DNA of 64,000 nucleotides from Treponema sp. (GTDB lineage: Bacteria > Spirochaetota > Spirochaetia > Treponematales > Treponemataceae): the NCBI GenBank assembly GCA_024682655.1, contig JAIKYZ010000109.1:1-64000 (forward strand), written 5' to 3'. A program made the position numbers and the translations under genes. Shown here piece after piece: positions 19,432 through 28,333 of this stretch. Under the pieces are notes generated by a model, which saw only the letters and a list, made by a program, of their open reading frames with translations, was not told where the DNA came from and ran no database searches. Each line of letters begins with the position of its first letter. The first letter of the stretch is position 1.

Positions 19432-20478
19432 TTAGTCAATCTGATGATTACAATGCCAGAGGGGTTTCGCAAGTTTATTTGAAAAAGGCTGCTTTCTTGT
19501 AAAATCTGGTAACCAGCTCGTATCGTCACTTAATTCCTGGTAAAAGAGAAAATCAAAGTCATAGGCTTCTATTAAATCCTGTATATCAGCATCTTCTTCT
19601 TTAGAAATAAGACGATTTTCGATAACAGAAAGGGCATTTTTACGTTTTTCCAGAAGATTTTTATCTTCTTCAAAAGGGACTGGTGTGTATTGATTCATGA
19701 GAGAAATACAGGCTTTTGAGTCGGCCTTTTCTTTTAACCAGCCTAAAACATTGGCGGTATCTTCAAAACGTCCTGGAAGGGCCAGATGTCTTACGATTAC
19801 CCCGGAAGTCATTTTTTCATATTTGATTTTATCAGGATCCTCACAAAGTTTTTCATTTTCGTCTAATTCCTGAATTTCCAGGGGATTATTTTGAATCATC
19901 CATTCTATTGCGGCTTTTGCCACCTGAGGATAGTCCTGGGCTGCAAATAAACTTTTGGAAAGTTGATTATCAAGAGTCTTAAAGTCTGGGAGCCAAACCT
20001 TTACCAGGCCTTTTAATAATTCAAGACTTTCAACTGATTCGTAGGCCGAAGAATTCCAGCAAAAAGGAATAGTTACTCCTTCAGCTCTTGCGGCTTTTAA
20101 GCCCTGTGCAATTAGAGGAATGTGGTGACTTCCTGTTACAAGATTTATATTTTCGGCCCCGGCTGCCTGTAATTTCTGGCAGATTTTTACAAATTCTTCA
20201 ATCGATACACTTTTTCCAAGGCCATCCTGACTAATCTGATAATTTTGGCAAAAGGCACAGCGGAGGGTACAGCCCGTAAAGAAAATTGTACCGCTTCCCC
20301 TGCCTACTGTGATTAAAGGCTCTTCTCCAAAATGAAGACCTGCAAAGGCAATTCTTAAATCGGCAGGCTCTTTACAAAAGCCCAGTTGATTAGAATATCT
20401 GTCTGCTCCACATTTGCGGGGGCACTGAAGACAATGAGAATAATCTGAGATTTCTTTTAAATTTAATTTTTCTGACAT
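19432..20478 (-). CDS. Radical SAM protein (PflA-like, COG1313 type)
   Basis: CTLRCAFCQNYQ (CxxxCxxC) plus N-terminal CLQCPRKCG...GFC cluster. Confidence 0.88.
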   Translation of the reverse strand: MSEKLNLKEISDYSHCLQCPRKCGADRYSNQLGFCKEPADLRIAFAGLHFGEEPLITVGRGSGTIFFTGCTLRCAFCQNYQISQDGLGKSVSIEEFVKICQKLQAAGAENINLVTGSHHIPLIAQGLKAARAEGVTIPFCWNSSAYESVESLELLKGLVKVWLPDFKTLDNQLSKSLFAAQDYPQVAKAAIEWMIQNNPLEIQELDENEKLCEDPDKIKYEKMTSGVIVRHLALPGRFEDTANVLGWLKEKADSKACISLMNQYTPVPFEEDKNLLEKRKNALSVIENRLISKEEDADIQDLIEAYDFDFLFYQELSDDTSWLPDFTRKQPFSNKLAKPLWHCNHQID

Positions 20479-20496
20479 GGATTTTTGAGACCTGGA

Positions 20497-20901
20497 TTAG
20501 TAAGCACCTTTTTCTACAAGGATTTTCATTAAATCTTGAAGAATGTCGATAGGTAAATCTTCGGCCTCGTCATTAACCAATTCTCCAATTTCCTGCCAGT
20601 CGTCCTGACTAAGCTGATCTTGAAATTCGTCACTGTTGTCTAAAAAGGCAAGGATTGCGGCAAGTTTGTTGAGGTTTTCCTGACTAGGTTCCTCTGTGAT
20701 ATTTGCGCTTGTAAGAATGTAGGTGTCCTGCCAGTAACCAAAAAGGGTGTCTGGTAATTCTGTTGGACAGGAAGTTGCATTATTAAAAAGGCGGCGGAGA
20801 TTATCGGCTATGCGATTGTAGTCGTAGGAGCCGCTGTTTTTCTGGCGGTCCATTTTTTTGGATTTTTCTACGTTGGAAAGGAATTTACTAATATCAGTCA
20901 T
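20497..20901 (-). CDS. Hypothetical protein
   Basis: Intact 134-aa ORF adjacent and co-directional with the radical SAM gene. Confidence 0.65.
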   Translation of the reverse strand: MTDISKFLSNVEKSKKMDRQKNSGSYDYNRIADNLRRLFNNATSCPTELPDTLFGYWQDTYILTSANITEEPSQENLNKLAAILAFLDNSDEFQDQLSQDDWQEIGELVNDEAEDLPIDILQDLMKILVEKGAY

Positions 20902-20915
20902 ATTAATAATATAAC

Positions 20916-21665
20916 AAAAACTCCAACAGAATTAAACTCCTTCTTCACAAAATAGTCCCCCCCCCTGCTAAAATGCTCCCGCTTCAGTATCCCGAAAGTG
21001 CAGTTTGCCTTTTAGGGTAGAATTTCTAGGGAGGAACGGCAATGAGCACTTTCGGTCTCCTTACGCTCACGCATTTTAGCAGGGGGGATTTACTGGGGTG
21101 GTTTTAATTCTTTTGTAGATTTGTTAATTGGGGCGCATACGGGGCGGGGAAAAATGCTTCCGCTGCGATTTCCCACAAGTGCAGTTTGCCTTTTAGGGTA
21201 GAATTTTTAGGGTTGAACGGCAATGAGTGCTTGTGGTCTCTCTCCGCTCGCGCATTTTAGCAGGAGGGGGGATTTATTGTGGTGGTTTTAATTCTGTTGG
21301 AGATTTGTTAATGGGCGCATAGGGGGCGGGAAAAATGCTTCCGCTTCAGTATCCCGAAAGTGCAGTTTGCCTTTTAGGGTAGAATTTCTAGGGACGAACG
21401 GCAAGGAGCACTTGTGGTCTCTCTCCGCTCGCGCATTTTAGCAGGGGGGATTTATTGGGGTGGTTTTAATTCTGTTGGAGATTTGTTAATGGGGCGCATA
21501 CGGGGCGGGAAAAAATGCTTCCGCTGCGATTTCCCACAAGTGCAGTTTGCCTTTTAGGGTAGAATTTCTAGGGTAAAACGGCAAGGAGCACTTGTGGTCT
21601 CTCTCCGCTCGCGCATTTTAGCAGGGGGGATTTACTGGGGTGGTTTTAATTCTGTTGGAGATTTT
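20916..21665. repeat. Array of four ~180-bp palindromic units bounded by inverted repeat
   Basis: GTGCAGTTTGCC core at 20998, 21179, 21360 and 21540 (period 181/181/180). Outer inverted repeat CTCCAACAGAATTAAA (20921-20936)/TTTAATTCTGTTGGAG (21645-21660). Confidence 0.95.
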
Positions 21666-21733
21666 TATAAAATTCTTTTAATAATTTAATTTACAATTTA
21701 ATTATGGTTTTCAATATGGTAAAATGCTAAATC

Positions 21734-23056
21734 GTGAAAAAGAGTTTGTCTATTAGTGCATTAATTGTAGTTTTTCTTGCGGAATTGGCAGGTCTTCTGG
21801 GGATTATTTATTTATCCTTTTGTTTAAATTCCCAGTCGCGTTTGTTTAATTCTATGGTGGAAGATGTATTTGCAATCGAAAATGATGTAGATCATCTTAA
21901 AGGTCTTTTATACAAATATGAATACAACATGGTTGCGGCTATGATTTCTTTTGAAGAGGATTTGGATGATACTCAAAGGGAATTGCGTAATACTGAACTT
22001 GAAATTAGAAATCAATTAAAAATCCACGGCCAGTTGCTTAAAAAGATGAAAAAGGGAACTCATCAGGAAATTTTATTCAGAAGTGTAAATGATGATATCC
22101 TGAGATACTTGAATTATAATGCAGTTATGCTTTCTATGAGGGAAAGTGAAAGTCCTCAGTCTATTGGTCAATTTGCAAATAGAAATATTTTTCCTTTGAT
22201 GAGGGGTGTTAATTCAAGTATAGATACCCTTTCTAAAATCTCAGATTCTTATATTGACAATTCCAGAGCCGAGATGGCTTCTTACCAGAAATCTACAAGG
22301 TTTTTTGCTATTATAGCTTTTATTTTCATTAGTATTTCAATCGTAATTAGTATTATTTACAGTTACCGGGTTTTACATGGACTGGAAGAAACAAATGATT
22401 TCTTTAAGTCAAAGTCAGAATCAAATGAAATGCGTATTTATGAAATCCAGAATAATACAATTATGGGTATTGCAGACCTTGTTGAAAGCCGAAGTGGAGA
22501 AACTGGCCAGCACGTAAAAAGAACCAGTCATCTTGTAAATATGATTTTGCTTCAGGCTAAAAAAAGAGGAAAGTGGCCGGAAGTTCTTACAGATCAGTTT
22601 ATTGATTACGTTACCAGAGCGGCTCCTATGCACGACCTGGGTAAAATTGTAATTTCAGATACCATTTTAAATAAGCCTGGAAAACTCACTGATGAAGAGT
22701 ATGAGATTATGAAAACTCATGCTTCTATAGGTGGAAAAATCGTTTATGACCTTTTGGGTGGAATTGCAGATAAAGAATATGTTGATATTGCTTCAGATAT
22801 TGCTAATTACCACCATGAAAAATGGAATGGTAGAGGTTATCCAAGTGGTAGAAGAGGAACTCAGATTCCTCTTCCTGCAAGAATTATGGCTGTTGCCGAT
22901 GTTTTTGATGCTTTAATTTCTGAACGTTGTTATAAAAAGCCTATGCCTTATGAAGATGCTTTTGCTTTGATAGAAAGAGAAGCCGGGGAGCATTTTGATC
23001 CTGAAGTTGTAGAATTATTTTTGGAGTTGAAAGATGAAATTTATGCAGAACGTTAA
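21734..23056 (+). CDS. HD-GYP domain protein (putative c-di-GMP phosphodiesterase) with periplasmic sensor region
   Basis: Two TM segments; HDLGKI...HHEKWNGRGYPSGRRGTQIPLPARIMAVADVFDAL. GTG start. Confidence 0.9.
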   Translation: MKKSLSISALIVVFLAELAGLLGIIYLSFCLNSQSRLFNSMVEDVFAIENDVDHLKGLLYKYEYNMVAAMISFEEDLDDTQRELRNTELEIRNQLKIHGQLLKKMKKGTHQEILFRSVNDDILRYLNYNAVMLSMRESESPQSIGQFANRNIFPLMRGVNSSIDTLSKISDSYIDNSRAEMASYQKSTRFFAIIAFIFISISIVISIIYSYRVLHGLEETNDFFKSKSESNEMRIYEIQNNTIMGIADLVESRSGETGQHVKRTSHLVNMILLQAKKRGKWPEVLTDQFIDYVTRAAPMHDLGKIVISDTILNKPGKLTDEEYEIMKTHASIGGKIVYDLLGGIADKEYVDIASDIANYHHEKWNGRGYPSGRRGTQIPLPARIMAVADVFDALISERCYKKPMPYEDAFALIEREAGEHFDPEVVELFLELKDEIYAER

Positions 23057-24281
23057 ATTTATTCTCCCTCTTTTGATGGTATTATCTCTTCTATTAGTTT
23101 CTTGTCCAGGTAACAGAAATAAGGTGGAAGAAATTTCATTTTCCTGGTGGGGTAAGGATGCCAGAAATAAATACACTCTGGAAGGTATTGCTCAGTTTGA
23201 ATCTAAAAATCCTACTATTAATGTAGTTCCTGAATATTCTTCCTGGGAGGAATATGAAGCTTCTTTTGGAGAAAAATTAAAATCTGGCCAGTGCGCAGAT
23301 GTAATGCAGATAAATTTTGACTGGCTTTATAAATATTCTGAAAATGGAAATGATTTTTATGATCTTAATACTCTTTCAGAATATATTGATTTTTATAATT
23401 TCACTCTTGTAGATTTATCTTTTGGTACAATAGATGAAAAATTAGTGGCAATTCCAATCGCCTTTAATACAGCAATCCCTGTTTATGATAAAAGAATCTT
23501 AAGCGAAAATAATCTTTCGGTTCCTTCTAACTGGGATCAACTTTTTGAAATGGCCAAAGTTCTAAAGAAAAAAGGTATGTATGTTTTTACAATCAGTAAA
23601 CGTCATCTTTTCTTTCTTACAATGGCCTGGTTTGAACAGACTCATTCTAAAAAAATATTTAATGAAGATGGTAGCCTAAATATAAATCTGGAAGAAATCG
23701 CCGTGATTTATGATTTTGTAGAAAAAATGGTTAATGAAGGCGTTGTCTATGCTTTTAATGACGGTTTTCAGCTTAATGCCCTGAGTGCTGGAAAAGTTGC
23801 CGGTGCCGTTTTATGGTGTAATGAAACTTCGATATTTCTTTCGGAAGTTAAAAATCTTGGCGGAAAGGCAATTCTTGGTAATTTTATTACAATTCCAGGG
23901 GCTGTTGAATCGGGCTGGTACTTAAAACCTGCTTCTATGCTGGCAATTAAAAAAGATTGTAAAAACCCAGAAGCCGCTGCAAAATTTGTTAATTATTTAC
24001 TTAATGACAGGGAATTTGCCCTTTTACAGAAAAATGATAAAGGCGTTCCAATCAGTAATTCAAGTTTGACTGCCCTGATGGAAGAAAATCAACTGGAATC
24101 TATGCAATACAATGCCCTTATGAAGATTCGTTTTAATAGTGATGCAATCAATAAGATGTTTCCAATCATGGAAGATAATAATTTAATTCTGGCCTTTGCA
24201 GACAATGTTTATGATTATATAATTGGAGTCAAAAGCAAAGACGAGGCTTGTAAGGCCTTCTTTGAATTTTTAAAATCTTAA
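23034..24281 (+). CDS. Extracellular solute-binding lipoprotein (sugar-type)
   Basis: Lipobox LLLVSC, SBP family-1-like sequence (ISFSWWGKDARNKYTLEGIAQFESKNPTINVVPEYSSWEEYEASF). Overlaps the upstream stop (alternative ATG 23043). Confidence 0.88.
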   Translation: MKFMQNVKFILPLLMVLSLLLVSCPGNRNKVEEISFSWWGKDARNKYTLEGIAQFESKNPTINVVPEYSSWEEYEASFGEKLKSGQCADVMQINFDWLYKYSENGNDFYDLNTLSEYIDFYNFTLVDLSFGTIDEKLVAIPIAFNTAIPVYDKRILSENNLSVPSNWDQLFEMAKVLKKKGMYVFTISKRHLFFLTMAWFEQTHSKKIFNEDGSLNINLEEIAVIYDFVEKMVNEGVVYAFNDGFQLNALSAGKVAGAVLWCNETSIFLSEVKNLGGKAILGNFITIPGAVESGWYLKPASMLAIKKDCKNPEAAAKFVNYLLNDREFALLQKNDKGVPISNSSLTALMEENQLESMQYNALMKIRFNSDAINKMFPIMEDNNLILAFADNVYDYIIGVKSKDEACKAFFEFLKS

Positions 24282-24299
24282 ACCCCTTTTTATTGGGAA

Positions 24300-24424
24300 G
24301 GTTTAAATTGAATGGCTAAAATATCGCCATTCAATTTAACTTAGAGTTTCTTGCGAAACTCTTGTATTGCGAATCAAATATCCTCGGTTGTTGAAACAAC
24401 CTGCGGTATTTGATTTTAAGGAAG
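24300..24424 (+). repeat. Three-hairpin dispersed repeat, copy A
   Basis: TTAAATTGAATGGC-9nt-GCCATTCAATTTAA; AGAGTTTC-TTGC-GAAACTCT; AATCAAATA...GGTTGTTGAAACAACC...TATTTGATT; flanked by GGAAG/GGAAG. Confidence 0.95.
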
Positions 24425-24435
24425 TAAATTTTTAT

Positions 24436-25338
24436 ATGTTTAGCGATACTCATTTTCATTTTAAATTAATGAACGACGAATGGGGTCTTGATGGAAAAGA
24501 AGTTCTTTCATTAATGGCCCAGAGAAATTGTGCTTTTGGCATGGATATTGGAACTAAGGCTGATGATTTGGAAAAGAGGCAGTCTTCTATTGCCACTGCT
24601 ATTTCGTCAATTGAAGATAAAAGTCTTGCCCGTAAAGTGGAATCTTTTATTTATTTTTCTGCCGGAATCTGGCCCGATTTAGATTCTATTCATAATAGGG
24701 TAGAAAAAATGAAAACCCTGGAAGATTTTATAAAAAAGGCTGAAAATATTGGAGCTGACAGTCCGCTTTCTAATTTGCATACAAAAATAATTGCTATTGG
24801 AGAAGGCGGTTTAGATCATCACTGGAATCCTTCTGGAGCAGACGGCCGTTGTCAAAGTGATTTTGATCAGCTAACTTTTGATGGGGAAAAAGAACTTTTT
24901 GAAATGCAGCTTGCCCTTGCAAAAAAAATGGATCTTCCAATTGTAATTCACAGTCGTGATGCTTTTGAAGATACTTTGGATTGTATAAAAAATTCAGGTC
25001 ATAATAAGGGAATTCTTCACTGTTTTAGTTATGGTCTGGATGAGGCCCGCCAATTTTTGGATTTAGGTTATTATATCAGTCTTAGCGGCAGTGTAACTTA
25101 TACTAAAAAATCCAAGATGGAAGATATGAAGGCTCTTTTAAACTTTATTCCAAAAGATAGAATCCTCTGCGAAACCGATTCACCTTATCTGGCCCCTGTT
25201 CCTTTTAGGGGACAGAAAAACTCTCCTTATCTGGTTGAACATGTTTATGATTATATTGGAAATAATATTGGAATGAGTAAAGAAGATTTAAGCCAGCTGG
25301 TAGATTCAAATATCCAAGCTTTATTCTTTAAAAAATAA
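24436..25338 (+). CDS. TatD-family metal-dependent hydrolase
   Basis: FSDTHFHF, GEGGLDHHW, IVIHSRDAFEDTL, LHCFSYG, ETDSPYLAP. The ORF start at 24367 lies in the repeat, so ATG 24436 is preferred. Confidence 0.9.
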   Translation: MFSDTHFHFKLMNDEWGLDGKEVLSLMAQRNCAFGMDIGTKADDLEKRQSSIATAISSIEDKSLARKVESFIYFSAGIWPDLDSIHNRVEKMKTLEDFIKKAENIGADSPLSNLHTKIIAIGEGGLDHHWNPSGADGRCQSDFDQLTFDGEKELFEMQLALAKKMDLPIVIHSRDAFEDTLDCIKNSGHNKGILHCFSYGLDEARQFLDLGYYISLSGSVTYTKKSKMEDMKALLNFIPKDRILCETDSPYLAPVPFRGQKNSPYLVEHVYDYIGNNIGMSKEDLSQLVDSNIQALFFKK

Positions 25339-25437
25339 TTACTAATAACCTAATTAAATATTCATAATATTTCCTATTTTTTTTTCTGATTTTTAAGTGG
25401 ACAATATAAGGACATTTTTATAATCAGGAGATATCTA

Positions 25438-27300
25438 ATGAAAAAACTATCTAAGGCTTTTTTATTGGCCTTTTTAACCGCTCCACTTTTCTTGGGGTCT
25501 TGTGCGTCAAATTCAAATTCAGGAAAATCTAATGCAAAATCAAGTGATCCTCACGTAAAGATTTCTATTAATGCAGAAATTCCTGACACTTCAAGTACAA
25601 TTGTTACTCAGGCTCAGGATATGAATCTTGAACTTACAGCTATTGAATTTTCAAGAATAATGGGAAACGGTATTAACCTTGGAAATACAATGGAAGCCTA
25701 TCGTTCAGGTTCTGCAAGTTATAGTACAGATGCAAGTACTTACGAAAAACTCTGGGGTCAGCCAGTAACCTCTGAAAGTATGATTAAAGGTTATAAGGCT
25801 GCTGGTTTTGACACAATTCGTATTCCTGTTGCCTGGACAAATGTTGTAGATTACGAAAATGGAAATTATGTAATTTCTAAAACTTATTTAGACAGAATCG
25901 AAACTCTTGTAAATTATGCTTTAGACGCAGGTCTTTATGTAATTATCAATGACCACTGGGATGGTGGATGGTGGGGAATGTTTGGTTCTCGCACTCCAGA
26001 AATCCGCGATTGTGCTATGGAATTATACAAGGCACTGTGGACTCAGATTGGTACTCGTTTTAAGAACTACTCTTACAAATTGATTTTTGAAGGTGGAAAC
26101 GAAGAAATTGGTGACCGTCTTAATGATAATAATGTTTGCTGGAACAGTGGATTCCTTAAAGACGACGCCGCAAAATATGCTGCCGCAAATACAATCAATC
26201 AGGCTTTTGTTGATACAATTCGCGCCCAGGGTGGAAATAATGCTTCCCGCTTCCTTTTGATTCCAGGTTATAACACTGATGTTAGAAAAACTTGCGATAA
26301 CCGCTATAAAATGCCAAAAGATACAATTGAAGGAAGACTCTTTGTTTCTGTTCACTATTATGATCCTTCTCCACTTTGTATTGGTGATGGTGATGAATGG
26401 GGTTCAAAACAGGATATCAAAGATATGGGTGATACCCTTAAAATGATGTCTAAATTTGTAGATGCAGGTTATGGTGTAATCATTGGTGAATATGGAACTC
26501 TTCCAAAAAATGGAAAATATAAATCTGCTACAATGCTTTACCACTCAACTTTCCTTGATTATTGTGATTCTTATTCTTTCTGTCCTGTTCTTTGGGATAC
26601 AGGTAACGGTTGTTTCTACAATAAGAGTGAATGTAAATTAAATAATGATGAATTTGCTCAGCTCTACAAGGCTCATTCCTGGGATATCGAAAAAGAATAT
26701 TCAGTAGAAAAGGTTAAATCAGCTGCACAGGAAAGACTTAAGAAAACTTATTCAGAAGCTCTTGCAAGTTTAAGTGGCAGTGATCTTGAAGGTAGAAAAG
26801 ATATTGCAATTGCTTACATCATGTATGCAGATCAGGCTTGGAGTACAAACTATTCTGTAGGTGACCAGTACAAGCCAAGTTCAAAATCTAAAGGAATTGA
26901 AGCTAAAGATATTGGAATTACAGAGGCTGGAAATTATACAGTTTCTTTGGATTTTTCTAACATGAATGGAAAGGGAACTTCAAAGGCTCTTGGATTTTCT
27001 TTCTGTGCACTTGGAATTGCAAACGGTGAAGATTTACATCCTGATTGGGTAATTGATATTAAATCAATTGTTGTAAACGGAAAAGAAGCAAAATTGACTA
27101 AGAAAAATTATACTTCTTCAGATGATGGACACTGTACTCGTTCAAATATTGTAAATGACTGGGTATCTGGAAATTTAAAGGGTCGTACAATTGACGGAAG
27201 CATGGATGGCTGTGGTGCTACAATCGTAGATAAAACTGCCATGATTTTCCAGGGAATGAAAACTTTTGAAATCAACTTCTACTACGGACCTGCTAACTAA
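25438..27300 (+). CDS. GH5 endoglucanase (cellulase) lipoprotein with C-terminal accessory domain
   Basis: Lipobox FLGSC; MGNGINLGNTMEAY, GFDTIRIPVAW, FEGGNEEIGD, VIIGEYGTLP. Confidence 0.92.
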   Translation: MKKLSKAFLLAFLTAPLFLGSCASNSNSGKSNAKSSDPHVKISINAEIPDTSSTIVTQAQDMNLELTAIEFSRIMGNGINLGNTMEAYRSGSASYSTDASTYEKLWGQPVTSESMIKGYKAAGFDTIRIPVAWTNVVDYENGNYVISKTYLDRIETLVNYALDAGLYVIINDHWDGGWWGMFGSRTPEIRDCAMELYKALWTQIGTRFKNYSYKLIFEGGNEEIGDRLNDNNVCWNSGFLKDDAAKYAAANTINQAFVDTIRAQGGNNASRFLLIPGYNTDVRKTCDNRYKMPKDTIEGRLFVSVHYYDPSPLCIGDGDEWGSKQDIKDMGDTLKMMSKFVDAGYGVIIGEYGTLPKNGKYKSATMLYHSTFLDYCDSYSFCPVLWDTGNGCFYNKSECKLNNDEFAQLYKAHSWDIEKEYSVEKVKSAAQERLKKTYSEALASLSGSDLEGRKDIAIAYIMYADQAWSTNYSVGDQYKPSSKSKGIEAKDIGITEAGNYTVSLDFSNMNGKGTSKALGFSFCALGIANGEDLHPDWVIDIKSIVVNGKEAKLTKKNYTSSDDGHCTRSNIVNDWVSGNLKGRTIDGSMDGCGATIVDKTAMIFQGMKTFEINFYYGPAN

Positions 27301-27336
27301 TAATTTCCGGGGCTATTATAATTAGTCCACTTTTTG

Positions 27337-27373
27337 AAAAGGGCCTTTTCCATTGGAGAAGGTCCTTTTTTTT
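27337..27373 (+). terminator. Rho-independent terminator of cellulase gene
   Basis: AAAGGGCCTTTTCC-att-GGAGAAGGTCCTTTTTTTT. Confidence 0.9.
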
Positions 27374-27400
27374 GTCCATTTCTTTTGATACAATGTAGAT

Positions 27401-28333
27401 ATGATTACAAAATCCAGGGCGCCAAGAAATAGAACTTTGACTATTTCTTTAGAAGAAGCAGAAGAGTTAAAAAAAGATATTACAAGTCTTGAAGATCTTA
27501 AAAGTAATAAAAATTACGAAAATAAAACAATAAATGCAGATATTTTACAGGCCCTGCCCTTATTACCAGATGCCTTTGCAGATCTTATAATTATAGATCC
27601 CCCATATAATCTTTCTAAAAATTTCAACGGTTTGAATTTTAATGCCAGATCCCAAGCCGCTTACCAAGAATATCTGGAAAGCTGGCTGCCTCAAGTCTGT
27701 AAAAAATTAAAAGACAATGGTTCACTTTATATTTGCGGAGACTGGAAATGTACTTCGGCCCTGCAAAGAGCCTTGGAAAAAGAATTAGTAATTTTGAACA
27801 GAATTACCTGGCAAAGGGAAAAAGGCCGGGGAGCCTCTGCTAACTGGAAAAACGGAATGGAAGATATCTGGTTTGCAGTAAAAAATCCAGATGATTACTA
27901 TTTTAATTTAGAGGCTGTTAAACAAAAGAGAAGGGTAATTGCCCCCTACAAAGAAAATGGAAAGCCTAAAGATTGGAATCAGGAAGAAGATGGAAATTTC
28001 CGCCTTACCTGTCCTTCAAATTTCTGGGATGATATAAGTATTCCTTTCTGGTCAATGCCGGAAAACACAGATCATCCTACTCAAAAACCCGAAAAACTTT
28101 ACGCAAAACTGGTTCTTGCTTCTTCAAAAGAAGGGGCTATGGTTTTTGATCCTTTTTTAGGAAGTGGAACTGCCAGTGTTGTTGCTAAAAAACTTGGGCG
28201 AAATTATTGTGGAATTGAATTAAACCAAGACTATTGTTTATTTGCTCAAAAACGTTTAAGACTTGCCGACCAGGATAAATCAATTCAAGGATATTCAGAT
28301 GGAGTTTTCTGGGAAAGAAATTCAGGAAAATAA
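27401..28333 (+). CDS. Orphan beta-class DNA methyltransferase (N6-A/N4-C)
   Basis: DPPYNL catalytic motif preceding the DPFLGSGTASV SAM motif, plus an HPTQKPEKL segment. Confidence 0.9.
   Translation: MITKSRAPRNRTLTISLEEAEELKKDITSLEDLKSNKNYENKTINADILQALPLLPDAFADLIIIDPPYNLSKNFNGLNFNARSQAAYQEYLESWLPQVCKKLKDNGSLYICGDWKCTSALQRALEKELVILNRITWQREKGRGASANWKNGMEDIWFAVKNPDDYYFNLEAVKQKRRVIAPYKENGKPKDWNQEEDGNFRLTCPSNFWDDISIPFWSMPENTDHPTQKPEKLYAKLVLASSKEGAMVFDPFLGSGTASVVAKKLGRNYCGIELNQDYCLFAQKRLRLADQDKSIQGYSDGVFWERNSGK

Noticed and set aside
20992-21597. Array units as rho-independent terminators
   Set aside because: Hairpins are far longer than terminators, nested, and lack T-runs at the stem ends.
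20957-21640. Integron attC-like sites or CRISPR array
   Set aside because: Units are palindromic and periodic, but core boxes do not match attC (no GTTRRRY/RYYYAAC pair, no integrase). Period ~180 bp with near-identical spacers excludes CRISPR.
25361-25377. AAATATT-CAT-AATATTT hairpin before the cellulase gene as terminator
   Set aside because: AT-only stem in AT-rich DNA; too weak to call despite the following T-run.
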